From the NCBI GenBank assembly GCA_036940085.1, contig JALLBK010000046.1, forward strand, positions 1 through 36,462: DNA of 36,462 nt, read 5' to 3'. The stretch's first letter is position 1, and each line of letters starts with the position of its first letter. The notes beneath the pieces are model-generated. The model had not been told where the DNA came from. It made no database searches and saw only the letters and a program-made list of their open reading frames with translations. Origin of the DNA: Discostella pseudostelligera (lineage: Eukaryota > Bacillariophyta > Thalassiosirophyceae > Thalassiosirales > Thalassiosiraceae). This document shows positions 22,801 to 32,114 of the stretch, piece by piece. Both the position numbers and the translations under genes were made by a program.

Positions 22801-25224
22801 ACCTGGACATCCGTAGGCTATGTTATTCCGAATCGAAGTCGCAAATAGTTTAGGCTCCTGATTTACGAATCCGATCGTTTCTCTAGAACGACGATGAAGT
22901 TTGTAAGTAGAAAAATAAGTATCAAGTTGCTGTGACGAATCAGCACGAGCAATGCTGCTTACCGGAGCGAGCTCACGTCTATGTCTCTGATGTCAACGCC
23001 GTCAATGGTAATTGAACCTGATATAGGATCATACAGCCGCTCAAGAATAGATAAAACGGTGCTTTTCTGTTGAAAAAGTAGGTGCGAGAGTGAAATGAGT
23101 CGTCTTGCAAAAAGTAAAGCAGTGCACTGTTATTGTCGCCTTACCCCAGAGCCACTAGGCCCAACAATGCCAACGGTCTGCCCAGACTTCGCAGAGAAGG
23201 AAAAGCTGTCAAGAACTAACGCGTCAGGCCTTGCAGGGTACGAAAAGCAAACATTGTCAAAGCAGATGTTGTCGAAGTTCAAGGAAGCCGCCGACACTAC
23301 TTCAGTTGGTAGTGAAACAATTTTTCGACTCTTCGCAATGCTTGTCACTAATGTTGGCGGCGCAGCTGCTTTCTTCTGATGTAGCTTACACTCAGTATCT
23401 AAATTGCGCTCCATTAAACTGACCGCCGGAAAACATGCGGTCCTTGCATTAGTAAAAGCTTGAACGGCTAAAGAGAATTGAGGAATACCTGCGGCTCCCA
23501 AGGTCCTGAAGCAAACAAACAATTATGTTGTGAAGACACATCTACGAATGCATAATGAACACTTCATCATAGTGACTTACATTCCAATCAATGCTCCCAT
23601 GATATTTTGCCCATCTGGTTCACAACTCGTATTCAAATTCTCCAATGCGCCAGATGGGTCGCAACCGTCATTCCGAACTTGAGAATAAAGGAGGTATGCT
23701 CCAAACAACGTTAAGACGCCCTGAATAGAAAGGGAGGAAAGTAAGGTATCAGCGACAGAAGAGAAAGAAGCGAATTCAATTTTATTAGTCTTACACATCT
23801 TAGGAATATCACCGTTCCTAACACCATTCCGTTTGCCAAACCTTCAGAACAATTATGAGGAGTGAATTATTAGTGCAAATTTGCTCGTGACATCATTTGA
23901 AATGATTACATCAAGCTCACCCAACATCACAACATTATTTGCTGCCTGTGTTGAAATATGAGTGAACAAAGTGTGAGCTCGAGTTGCGAAGTCATCAAAC
24001 CGGTTTCAGGATCACCTACCGCCCGGTACGCATTCTGTGTTGCGTCGCAGTATTTTTTGATGAATATTTGTGTAGCATTCAATGCATTCACAGTTCGTAT
24101 GGCGGAAGCAGCCGTCAGCGCAATGGATCCAGCCTCGGAATAGCATTCATTTGATCTCTTTGATTGGCTCTGGGTTGTTTTCATCAAGAAAAGAATACTG
24201 GAACTCATAAATGGAACAACACCGAGGAGAACTAAGCTCGTGCTCCACGAACAATAGAATGCGTAAGCGAAACCTCCTACGAACGTGAAAAAGAACTGAA
24301 CTCCCTCCCCGAGCTTGCGTCCAACACCATCTTTGTATCGAGTACATGACGCTGAAATCTCCAATGCAGTACCGGACATGTCATGTGAGTCAAAGTATGC
24401 CATATCTTGACGCAAGAGCGCAGCAAACCATTCTATTTTCAGCGAGTACGTCATCTGTGGCCGGAGCAAAGTGTATGATTAACCAAAATATTACAATCGA
24501 GGAGAAGAAGAATGAGTGATAACAACGAACGCACCTCCTCGGCCGCGGTTTCTAACAATGTTACTTGAGTCATCACCGACACAAATCCTATTACACCCAG
24601 TAACATGAATGTGAACGCCATTTGTTTGATGTCTTCTCTAAATTCATCGGAGGTGGGCGCACTGAGCACTCGGAACGTATTGGACAACACGAATGCTACG
24701 GCTGGATAAATACATCCCGATATGGCCGCGCAGGTGAGGCCCGGGAGGAGACTGTACCATTTCTTCGATCCCCGACCAAATTGAAAGACTTCAATGACAG
24801 TAGCACGGGATAACTCCTTGTCCTTGTGTTTGACGTCGGTGTCCACTTCCTTCTCGATGCTCCTTGATGCACTCCCCTCCTGGATTGAAAATTGACTTTC
24901 GCCGGTATTGTCAATCTGGACCACATCATCGTTGCATTCCTGCACCTCCTCCGCCAAGTCTTCCGAAAACGAGACTTCAAACATCCCCGACATGTTCGAA
25001 TCTTCCAACTTGGAATTTTTGTGACATCTCTCCACTCTCTCAAAAATATGATCCAATTCATTGGGATCGGGTGGCACAGGGAAACCATCCTCGTCCACCA
25101 GATCCAACCCTTCGTCCCACTCCGAAGAGTCCGCTACCAGGAACCCATCACGGTTCAACTTTTCAATAGCATGGTGATGATTATTTCGAGCTTCTTCTTC
25201 GTCGCTTGGATGGTCGTCGAACAT
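19862..25224 (-). CDS. ABCB (MDR/P-glycoprotein type) transporter with permuted order TMD-NBD-NBD-TMD (13 exons)
   Basis: Exons 25224-24535, 24454-24020, 23945-23921, 23841-23795, 23720-23581, 23505-23145, 23066-22963, 22882-22021, 21933-21822, 21749-21540, 21471-20951, 20875-20763, 20696-19862; all introns are GT-AG, 66-87 nt, and phases close to 1484 residues. After an acidic N-terminus, the first membrane domain spans about 156-460 ([11 protein letters not shown]). The first nucleotide-binding domain has GPSGSGKST (about 561), [10 protein letters not shown] and [13 protein letters not shown] second follows directly, GESGGGKST (about 882), SQLISGGQ with one extra residue in the signature, and [12 protein letters not shown]. 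Then comes the second membrane domain (about 1148-1460, [11 protein letters not shown]), and the protein ends in [11 protein letters not shown], where a further nucleotide-binding domain would normally begin. Export of lipophilic compounds is the family role; the substrate is unknown. Confidence 0.88.
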
Positions 25225-25709
25225 TCTGTTTCAGTTTTGCGTCTAGTCCTAGTAGTGTCAGTGCTGATAATCAATTCTTCTCTTGCGATGGCTATGAGAT
25301 GAGGCGGAGCAGGCGCGGGGAGCGTTAGTGGTAATGGTGAGAAGGTTCGTGTTGGTGATGATGGGTCGATGAGAACCCTTGGTCATTTGGGTAGATTTTG
25401 TGCGTCGGAATAAATACACTCAGCCGACTACCTATCGCGTCTTTTTCTTTGACCCCCTGCACTTGCATGCAAACTGCAATAACGAATTGATCGTGCCAAT
25501 CACTTGCAACACATTTATCATCAATTGATGGAACTACAAGGGATCTTTGGACTGGTGATGAGTCGATGAAACGCGGAGGGGGCAGCGATCATTGTCGAAG
25601 TTCGCAATGGTTGGTTCCATTCTGATCAGTAATGTTATTATTCTCTCCTCGTTCTCCCCCCTACCTCATCCGCCCAAATCCAACCTTCCCCTCATCCATC
25701 TCCCGCCCA
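25225..25709. other. Intergenic, presumed promoter of the ABC transporter gene
   Basis: About 485 bp between the ABC transporter start and the 3' end of the small membrane protein gene, both on the minus strand. No reading frame or repeated motif worth calling was seen. A C/T-rich tract occurs at about 25641-25705. Confidence 0.4.
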
Positions 25710-26138
25710 TTAAATGATCCCATTGCTCATTAAAAATGCCGCCGTCAACCCAACAATAATTACTGTCATGATACCCACAAACTTGAAGGTTGGTCCAAGG
25801 ATCGCATTACCAGTAACACGTTCTGCTGGTTCATCGTTGACTGGTCGTGTAATAAAGCCTTGATAATATGTCGAAGATCCAACAGTGGTAGTGGTGGTAG
25901 TGTCGAAAGCAGTAGCAGTAGGTGCCAATGCATCATCAGCAACATTGCCGTCATTGTTGTCAGAGATTGTTGCAATGACATCCTCCATTATTTCAGCGTC
26001 GTCATNGTGCTTGTGCTGGACGCCGACACTGATAAATGCGTTGACAGGAACTATTGTACCATGGATGAGGGTGCGAATAATAATCCACGAAATAAGGGCG
26101 ATGGAGGATCGATTGGTTTGTAGATTCATTTTCAGCAT
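25710..26138 (-). CDS. Small single-pass membrane protein with probable plastid bipartite targeting signal
   Basis: 142 residues from the ATG at 26138; the frame opens further up, but the start chosen begins a classic signal peptide. A hydrophobic stretch (IALISWIIIRTLIHG, about 13-27) is followed by PVNAFISV, which fits the ASAFAP-type motif with cleavage before Phe used for import into complex plastids of diatoms. The middle is Asp/Thr-rich. The C-terminus is a single membrane segment, FVGIMTVIIVGLTAAFLM (about 120-137), close to the end. One codon is ambiguous because of the n at 26006. The family is not recognised. A small thylakoid or plastid-envelope protein is a reasonable guess, no more. 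Confidence 0.62.
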   Translation of the reverse strand: MLKMNLQTNRSSIALISWIIIRTLIHGTIVPVNAFISVGVQHKHXDDAEIMEDVIATISDNNDGNVADDALAPTATAFDTTTTTTVGSSTYYQGFITRPVNDEPAERVTGNAILGPTFKFVGIMTVIIVGLTAAFLMSNGII

Positions 26139-26428
26139 TGTGTTCGGAATATTTGGGGGGGGGCAACGACAGCAGCTGATGATGGTGGTGATGGGCGGCA
26201 ATGACAGCCAGTGACAATGAGCGAGCGGGTGATCACTTGTCCGTAGCAATGGACGCACTGATTCTCCAATGGCTGCTGGAATTACTATAAATATTTGTTT
26301 GTGTCTTGTCGGACACTCACGGCTCCTGCTGGTGGATTAGGATACTATGGGCGGACATCGGACATCATGGTCAATGTCAATTATTGCTTACATTACTTAT
26401 TGCACAATGCGAAATGCGTGGCCAAAGA

Positions 26429-26478
26429 TTTGGCGGGAACCTCGAAAGAGAGAATGCGCGGCGAAGATTTGGCGGGAA
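26429..26478 (+). promoter_or_regulatory. Pair of exact E2F/DP-like sites
   Basis: TTTGGCGGGAA at 26429-26439 and again at 26468-26478, each inside a longer shared word AGATTTGGCGGGAAC, 39 bp apart. They lie in the 637-bp divergent region between the small membrane protein gene (start 26138) and the ANTH-domain gene (start 26776). A role in cell-cycle control is inferred from the motif. Confidence 0.55.
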
Positions 26479-26615
26479 CTTGTCCCATAAGTATGATCCA
26501 CGTCGGAGTCTGTATGTAGAATAATGTACTGATTCCCTATGTATCAATTTTGAAATTAAACTTTGAAATTAGCGCTATATATGTTCTACGTCGGAATTTT
26601 GTAGACCGCATCCAA

Positions 26616-26654
26616 TGACGTCATGAGAGAATCTTCAGCACCACCATGACGTCA
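26616..26654 (+). promoter_or_regulatory. Pair of TGACGTCA (CRE) palindromes
   Basis: Perfect palindromes TGACGTCA at 26616-26623 and 26647-26654, 31 bp apart, about 120-160 bp upstream of the ANTH-domain start. TGACGT is the bZIP CRE core. In the diatom Phaeodactylum, TGACGT elements are known to mediate CO2/cAMP response of a carbonic anhydrase promoter. A G-box CACGTG follows at 26673-26678. Confidence 0.6.
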
Positions 26655-26672
26655 TTGTATCTTTCAACATTC

Positions 26673-26678
26673 CACGTG
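26673..26678. promoter_or_regulatory. G-box CACGTG upstream of ANTH gene
   Basis: CACGTG palindrome in TCCACGTGTTG, 19 bp after the second CRE-like site and about 100 bp before the presumed start codon. Short, so weak alone; the neighbouring sites strengthen it. Confidence 0.35.
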
Positions 26679-26775
26679 TTGTGGCTCTGGAAGGTTCCGC
26701 GTGGACAAAGTCTCCATCATCGGCGCGTTCGCCGTCGCATCAACATCAACCAAACACCCACACATTTCCTTGTTG

Positions 26776-28809
26776 ATGTTGACCATGAGAGTTGCGCTCC
26801 TAGTAATACTAGCCCTCGGAACAGCCACGGAGGTTGTATTGGCCCGCTCGTCCGGCCGGCCAACGGCCTCGTCTGCTCCGCGTCGATCATCTCGTGGTGG
26901 CAGCGGCGGCAGTAGTCGCGGTGGTTCGTCGGGACGCAGCAGCAGTGGCGGCGGCAGAGGTAGCGGCAGTACGAGCCGGAGACAGCGTGGTCCCATCGAC
27001 GATGATGATGACGACGATGATGATAGTGACGCTCGATATGAGAATGTTGATGATGACGTAGACGATGCCGTTGATGAATATGACGACGATAACGAGGAGG
27101 AGTACACCGCGCCGCGTCGAGGGTCGGCATCATCGGGTGGCGGAGGACGAAGAGCCCCCACTCGCGGCTCGCCGTCATCATCTTCTCAGCCACGCGGAGG
27201 ACGTCGCCCAGGTGCTCGATTTGATGATAATGACGATGATGAGTACGATGAGGACTATCCTTCTCCTCCTCGGCGATCATCATCGTCGTCATCATCATCA
27301 CCAGCTCGTCGTGGCGCAAGCCGTGGTGGCCCGCCTCCTCGTCGTGAAGATCGGGTCGTTTCGTACAATCGATCTTCTTCCCGTCGTGGTCCACCTCCAC
27401 CCTCCACCTTCACTCGTGGTCTTTCGGCCATTCGCGATCGAATGCCAGATCCCAATGCGGTCAAGGATACTGTCCTCAGTGCTACAAAGGCAGCTCAGGA
27501 ACGCACGGCTCAACTCTCGTCCAACATCTACCGCGAAGTGAAGGGATTGACATCGTCCGAACTAGAGCAGGTCATGCTCAAGGCAACCCGTCCAGATGAT
27601 ACTCCCGTCAAAACAAAGCACGTCGAACGTCTCGTGGGTGTTACCTATCAAATATCTGGCAAATATGACATTTACGATGCGGTATTGCGAAAGTTATGGA
27701 ACAAAATGGCCGAGAAGGATATTCGGACCAAACTTAAGAGTGTGTACGTGTTGCATCGATTTGCGGTGGATGGTGGTCCGGATCATCAGGAGGCATTGAA
27801 GCAACGATTGAGGGCATTGCGGAAGACGAAGGATCCTAAGAGGTCGAGTGGGGGTAGAGGTGGGACGAGATATTTTGATAGCAAGGTGTTGATTGGGGTG
27901 GATGATGATGTAAGTGAATTGCAGTATCTGACTCGAGAATATCCACTTCCTACAATGAGTGCACTAATATGTTCATTCTTCGTCGCTCAATATATTATTC
28001 AGCCCGAAAATCAGGGATATCGTGCCTTCCTATCTCGATATGCCCATTACGTCCTAACTCGCGCCCAAACATTCGGTGGCGTCTTTAACGAAATATCACT
28101 CGCCACCATGCCATCACCCTCATCCCCTCCATCATCCAAGAAAGGTGGTCGCTCCAAATCTAAAGTTGATGTGAAACCCAAAAATTCACCACTGTGCGAG
28201 GAGCATCTCAAATTCGCCCAAATGGTCCTAAAGGCTGGATTGGCCTGCACCCTCCACGAGGGGGAGGATTCTGAATCTACTGCCATGTGCGTGGAACGAG
28301 TTGCCGCCGATTTGATGGGGTTGACTGCGGCTGTGGCCACGGCGCTCAAAAGGGAGTTGAAACAATCATCATCAGATACTGAAGAGCTAACGAAGCAGTG
28401 GTGTGAATTCTACGCGGATGAATTGTTGCCAGAGACGAAGAAGTTTTGTAAAAAGGTTACGAATAAGTTGGATGCGTATGGTCTATACTTGCCGAGTCGG
28501 ATTAGTGCCAGCTTGAGTCCAGAATTGTTGGAAAAGGGTTTGAAGTTGGGTAGTGGTAGTAGAACGAGTACGAAAGAGGAAAATGCCGATGAGGAGGATA
28601 AAGAAGAAGAAGAGGCGGCGGCGGAAGCCGATGAGGAGGAACAATCAGTCGAAGAAAAGGCGGAAACATGTGAGGAGGGGGTAGTTGGCGGAGACAAGGC
28701 GGATGAGGGAGATGCATCAATTGCAATGAGTGCCGCTACTGCTTCTTCAACACAGGGAGATGAAGATGAGTATGACGACGAGTACGATGAATATGATGAA
28801 TACGACTAA
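26776..28809 (+). CDS. ANTH/ENTH-domain protein with apparent signal peptide (2 exons)
   Basis: Exons 26776-27909 and 28003-28809 (donor GTAAGT, acceptor TATTATTCAG, 93 nt), giving 646 residues. The start is MLTMRV; the frame runs upstream only through a GTG codon. Residues 5-23 (RVALLVILALGTATEVVLA) look like a signal peptide, followed by a Gly/Ser/Arg-rich low-complexity region with Asp runs. The ANTH domain covers about 250-410: VMLKATRPDDTPVKTKHVE, then LKSVYVLHRFAVDGG, then YRAFLSRYAHYVLTRAQTF after the intron. ANTH domains bind phosphoinositides and clathrin-coat parts in endocytosis. The C-terminus is very acidic, ending in DEY/DEYD repeats. The intron length is a multiple of three and has no stop, so retention would add 31 residues inside the domain. 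A signal peptide on an ANTH protein is odd. Confidence 0.8.
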   Translation: MLTMRVALLVILALGTATEVVLARSSGRPTASSAPRRSSRGGSGGSSRGGSSGRSSSGGGRGSGSTSRRQRGPIDDDDDDDDDSDARYENVDDDVDDAVDEYDDDNEEEYTAPRRGSASSGGGGRRAPTRGSPSSSSQPRGGRRPGARFDDNDDDEYDEDYPSPPRRSSSSSSSSPARRGASRGGPPPRREDRVVSYNRSSSRRGPPPPSTFTRGLSAIRDRMPDPNAVKDTVLSATKAAQERTAQLSSNIYREVKGLTSSELEQVMLKATRPDDTPVKTKHVERLVGVTYQISGKYDIYDAVLRKLWNKMAEKDIRTKLKSVYVLHRFAVDGGPDHQEALKQRLRALRKTKDPKRSSGGRGGTRYFDSKVLIGVDDDVSELQYLTREYPLPTMSALICSFFVAQYIIQPENQGYRAFLSRYAHYVLTRAQTFGGVFNEISLATMPSPSSPPSSKKGGRSKSKVDVKPKNSPLCEEHLKFAQMVLKAGLACTLHEGEDSESTAMCVERVAADLMGLTAAVATALKRELKQSSSDTEELTKQWCEFYADELLPETKKFCKKVTNKLDAYGLYLPSRISASLSPELLEKGLKLGSGSRTSTKEENADEEDKEEEEAAAEADEEEQSVEEKAETCEEGVVGGDKADEGDASIAMSAATASSTQGDEDEYDDEYDEYDEYD

Positions 28810-29009
28810 AGTTTGGATAGTAGCAAGAGTTGCCCGGGTCCTTGGAACGGAGACATAACTCGGAGCTAAAATGAACAACTACAATACATCATCGATTCAA
28901 TTGAATATAAGCTTACAACCAAACTATGAAGATTTACGCTACAAATGGCCTAGGTATTCTGAACATTCACAAATATGAAACTTTACACCGGACCTCGTAG
29001 ACACCGCTA
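28810..29009. other. Convergent intergenic spacer
   Basis: 200 bp between the stops of the ANTH-domain gene (+) and the five-exon unknown (-). It is A/T-rich at about 28870-28990, as expected for back-to-back 3' ends. No other feature was seen. Confidence 0.4.
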
Positions 29010-30162
29010 TTATTTTGCACCCTTGTATTTCTTGGGTGGAGGTGGTAACGCTGCATAGAGAGCCCGTTTGCGCGCAGCAAGCTCTTCATCGGGAATTACT
29101 CCCTGAAAACCACTCAATAAATCAGTGTGTACCTTAATCTCCGTAAGCAGCGCAATGCGCTCAACGGACGACAGATCGTCACCTGCATTGGTGGTCTCCT
29201 CAACAACAGCTTGATTTGCTGATGGTGCCTTCGCTTTGGGGCTGACTTTTTCAGTCTTCGCGACGGTGACCACATTCTTCTTTGCGGGAGTTTCAGCAAT
29301 CTGCGGGGGAACGATAGGGAAAACATTTGGCTCGGCAGTGATTCCACGGTAGTAGATGCGGTAGACGGTGAAAACACTGGAGTGCTTGAATTCCCATGTT
29401 GCTGGATGATTCTTCGCACCTGCATTCGATTCAGCCTATTGAGTGTAGACGTACAGAATAACATCAGAGACAATGATACGAAAGATCATTTGGTGCCATT
29501 CGATATTGCGAAACAAGAAGAACTCACAAAGTCCATCTCCAAAAGGAGTTCACAGATCTCATCGTGGCTTCGCGTAGGACCTTCCTCGACCAACTTCTTT
29601 GCATTGGGCAAAATTGTTTGACTGATTTCTCTCCCAATCAGTTTCATCCTCCTCCTGGAAATACAACGTTGCAAGATATTAGCCAAGGATCGAGAATAAT
29701 AAATGCAAAAATGGAAACTTCACTTTGTCCCTTACCAAGCCAGAACAGGAGGTAATTGCTCCTTTGATGTACCCGTCCTAAACATAATCTCCTGGCGCTG
29801 ATAATCATTGAGAAAATCAAGGCTCTTGAGCAGTTCGACGGCCGTGGCGACAAGGGCCCACTTGCGTTGGAACGGCTTCATACATGAGTATTGAGCATTG
29901 AGGCTGCAGCCGGGGTGTTATTGTTAGAAGAATTGCATTTGAGGCGAAAACTGTGCGCAACATAATATTCTTACCAGCGATCAGCTTCGTAAAGTACGAC
30001 GGATTGGAGGGACCGACGCATAGAGGAGTGATACTTGGAGTTAATAGCTCTATACAGAATTTGAACATCGATGAACGATCAATTAGTGTCATAATATTAG
30101 CAAGAGGCCAGAGTGAAGCAAAGCGGTCCTTACCCTTTTACAGCATCCGAAAATGAACTCAT
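29010..30162 (-). CDS. Hypothetical conserved-looking protein (5 exons)
   Basis: Exons 30162-30134, 30049-29975, 29903-29736, 29654-29528 and 29435-29010, with GT-AG introns of 71-93 nt and phases 2, 2, 2, 0, give 274 residues. The first two thirds are helical and well ordered: MSSFSDAVKGAINSKYH, then MKPFQRKWALVATAVELLKS, then WRRMKLIGREISQTILPNA, then DEICELLLEMDF. The last third is Ala/Pro/Lys-rich and ends in PPPPKKYKGAK. No signal peptide or membrane segment is seen. The family is not recognised. The clean phase closure of five short exons and the ordered composition are good evidence that it is a real gene. An alternative second exon in another frame was tested and leads to a stop. Confidence 0.68.
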
Positions 30163-31310
30163 GTTTCTACACTATCGAATGAAAGACAGCGAAGATTCCT
30201 GAAGCTGAAGACGGTGCGATAGAAAGATCTCTCGTTAGTGATGGATAGACATCATGGGCACCCCACTAGGTCGGAGATGAAGAGTGACACATCCCGAGCA
30301 TAGTAAAGTGTTCGACGCTGCCGACACAGGAAAACTACGTCGAACGCTGGCTTGCCACTGGCAGCAACTAGCTCGACAGTGAAGAATGAAAGTTGCCACC
30401 GTCCACCGTCCATCCGAGGCCGTCGGCGGAGAGGAGGCAACGAACAACGCTCATAGTCATAGCGTTCGAGCGGCCGCAGTAGCCGGCGGTGTCACAGCAT
30501 CAGCATCCACTATCCGCCCCCAACTCAACGTCGAACCTTGGCATTGGCATGTCCTTCCATCCGCCGGTCCCGAGCAACAGCAACACAACATTCAAACAAC
30601 AACAACTCTTGGGGAAAATGGTGGCCTTTACCTTCCTTTGCTTTGGCTTTGGTGGCGGCGATGAAGTCGAAGATGGCAGATTCGGCGGCTTTTGGTCTGC
30701 ACTGTTTGATCAAAGTTCACCATTTGCTGGTTAGTCGAGGCGGCTTTCCATAGCTTTCCATGCAACGATTGTTTTTTGCTTGCGGTGAAAATTTGAAATC
30801 TGAAATCAGCGCGCCGGCCGGCTGGCCTTTCTCTTTTCTGCGAGCTGAGGCGTCTGACTGGCGTCAGGAAATAAATTCCACGTGGAGTCGAGAGTGAGAC
30901 AAATGAGTTCCACGTGTGGCGTCGGCGCAGGTCGGCGTAAGCGCCAAGCAAGAACTGAGACTTCAGTCCTGTGCTGCCGTCTTCGATCAAGCCTTATGGA
31001 ACTATTTTCATCGCATGTCCATGTTATGGTGACCTTCAAATAGCTTCAAAGGATACTTCGCCTTAATTTTGTTGGCCAGTGACCAGAAGCTGCTGCATTT
31101 AATGGGGCTGTATTTCTGGACTGTTCTCGATTTGACTGGTTTGATCGTCAATCATTGATGGACATAATTGCTAAACAATCTTATCATTTATGTATTATGA
31201 TGGATTATCGGCGGATCGCAATCCCCTTACTGCTCAAGTAGTACATGCTGTGCAAGCAGTTGTTGTCGTGTCGCCCAACGATTACACATCAATTTCTCTT
31301 TCGCTCGGAA
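30163..31310. other. Intergenic region, no convincing gene
   Basis: About 1.15 kb between two minus-strand genes. Several short overlapping frames exist on both strands (e.g. plus 30618-30734, with a Gly/Phe-rich FGFGGGDEVEDGRFGG; minus 30628-30990) but none has a recognisable domain or splice support. Two CACGTG boxes at 30879 and 30911 suggest a promoter near 30.8-31.0 kb. A small unrecognised gene here cannot be excluded. Confidence 0.4.
30879..30916. promoter_or_regulatory. Pair of TTCCACGTG G-boxes
   Basis: CACGTG at 30879-30884 and 30911-30916, both in the longer word TTCCACGTG, 32 bp apart. This spacing (about three helical turns) is close to that of the CRE pair at 26616/26647. The nearest downstream start in either direction is the five-exon unknown at 30162, about 720 bp away. 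Confidence 0.4.
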
Positions 31311-32114
31311 CTAGATATTCACCATCAGCCATAACATGGATAGCAAAGATACACCCACCAGAATATTCCCACCTTCTCGGAATTTCTTCCCAGAACCAGA
31401 TTTCTCCAATGTACCCGTCGTTACCGATCCTTCCCATGTGCCTAAATCTAGGCCCTGCAGATCTCCCCTCTCCTTGCAGGCTTTGGCCTGGTCACACACA
31501 TTGGCGACCTGCTCTGCATCGCATCCAAAAAAGAGCGTCTTATCCGGATCATTCGCCGAGATGCCAGTAACGCCACTGCTGCATTCATCGCTGGTTAGAC
31601 GATCGCAATACAACTCGTAGAATGCACAGTCGCACTGATTCTCACGGAAGCCTCCGTCAACACATGAGACGAAGGGACAATACACCTCCTGGTACACCTG
31701 GATATAGTCTTGGAAGACACAGTCACCCAACCGTCCCGCCTTGCAGACAGATTGGAGTTCGGCTGTACAATCCTCAAGAGAACCACCGCCGTCGGCGCAG
31801 TCACAGAGCTCGGTGGGGCAAGTATCGCGGGGACAGTAGTAGTCGTACTCTTGCTCCTGTAGGAAGCGACGGGGAGTATTGTTATTGGCGAGAATACCAA
31901 TATCCGTCTCGACATTGGCGTTGTTGGTACTTTCCTTTCGCTTCATGAATTTCTGTAGCAATCGATGCCGACCCTGCTTATTATTTTTGTTGTTGTTATT
32001 CGTCTTCGGTGAAAAGTTTGCAGCGGCGGCATCGACGTCGGTGGTTTTGGGAGTATCTGCAACTGCTTGGACGACGCAACCTGCGAGGAGGGAGGTGGCG
32101 AGAAGGGATTGCAT
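31311..32114 (-). CDS. Secreted Cys-rich protein with C-terminal hydrophobic anchor
   Basis: Single exon, 267 residues from the ATG at 32114. The frame is open further upstream, but this Met starts a clear signal peptide (MQSLLATSLLAGCVVQAVA). A Asn/Lys-rich pro-like region follows with two similar basic sites, HRLLQ and RRFLQ. The mature part has about 20 cysteines in CxxxxC and CxC spacing (CPRDTCPTELCDC, CVDGGF, CDCAFYELYC), so it is probably disulfide-bonded outside the cell. The last 18 residues (ILVGVSLLSMLWLMVNI) are hydrophobic with no cytosolic tail, after a small-residue GSGKKFREGG stretch, which suggests GPI anchoring. The family is not recognised. A cell-surface or wall-associated role is inferred. 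Confidence 0.75.
   Translation of the reverse strand: MQSLLATSLLAGCVVQAVADTPKTTDVDAAAANFSPKTNNNNKNNKQGRHRLLQKFMKRKESTNNANVETDIGILANNNTPRRFLQEQEYDYYCPRDTCPTELCDCADGGGSLEDCTAELQSVCKAGRLGDCVFQDYIQVYQEVYCPFVSCVDGGFRENQCDCAFYELYCDRLTSDECSSGVTGISANDPDKTLFFGCDAEQVANVCDQAKACKERGDLQGLDLGTWEGSVTTGTLEKSGSGKKFREGGNILVGVSLLSMLWLMVNI

Noticed and set aside
26664..27161. Antisense frames across the start of the ANTH gene
   Set aside because: Ser/Pro/His-rich shadows of the GC-rich repeat-coding 5' part.
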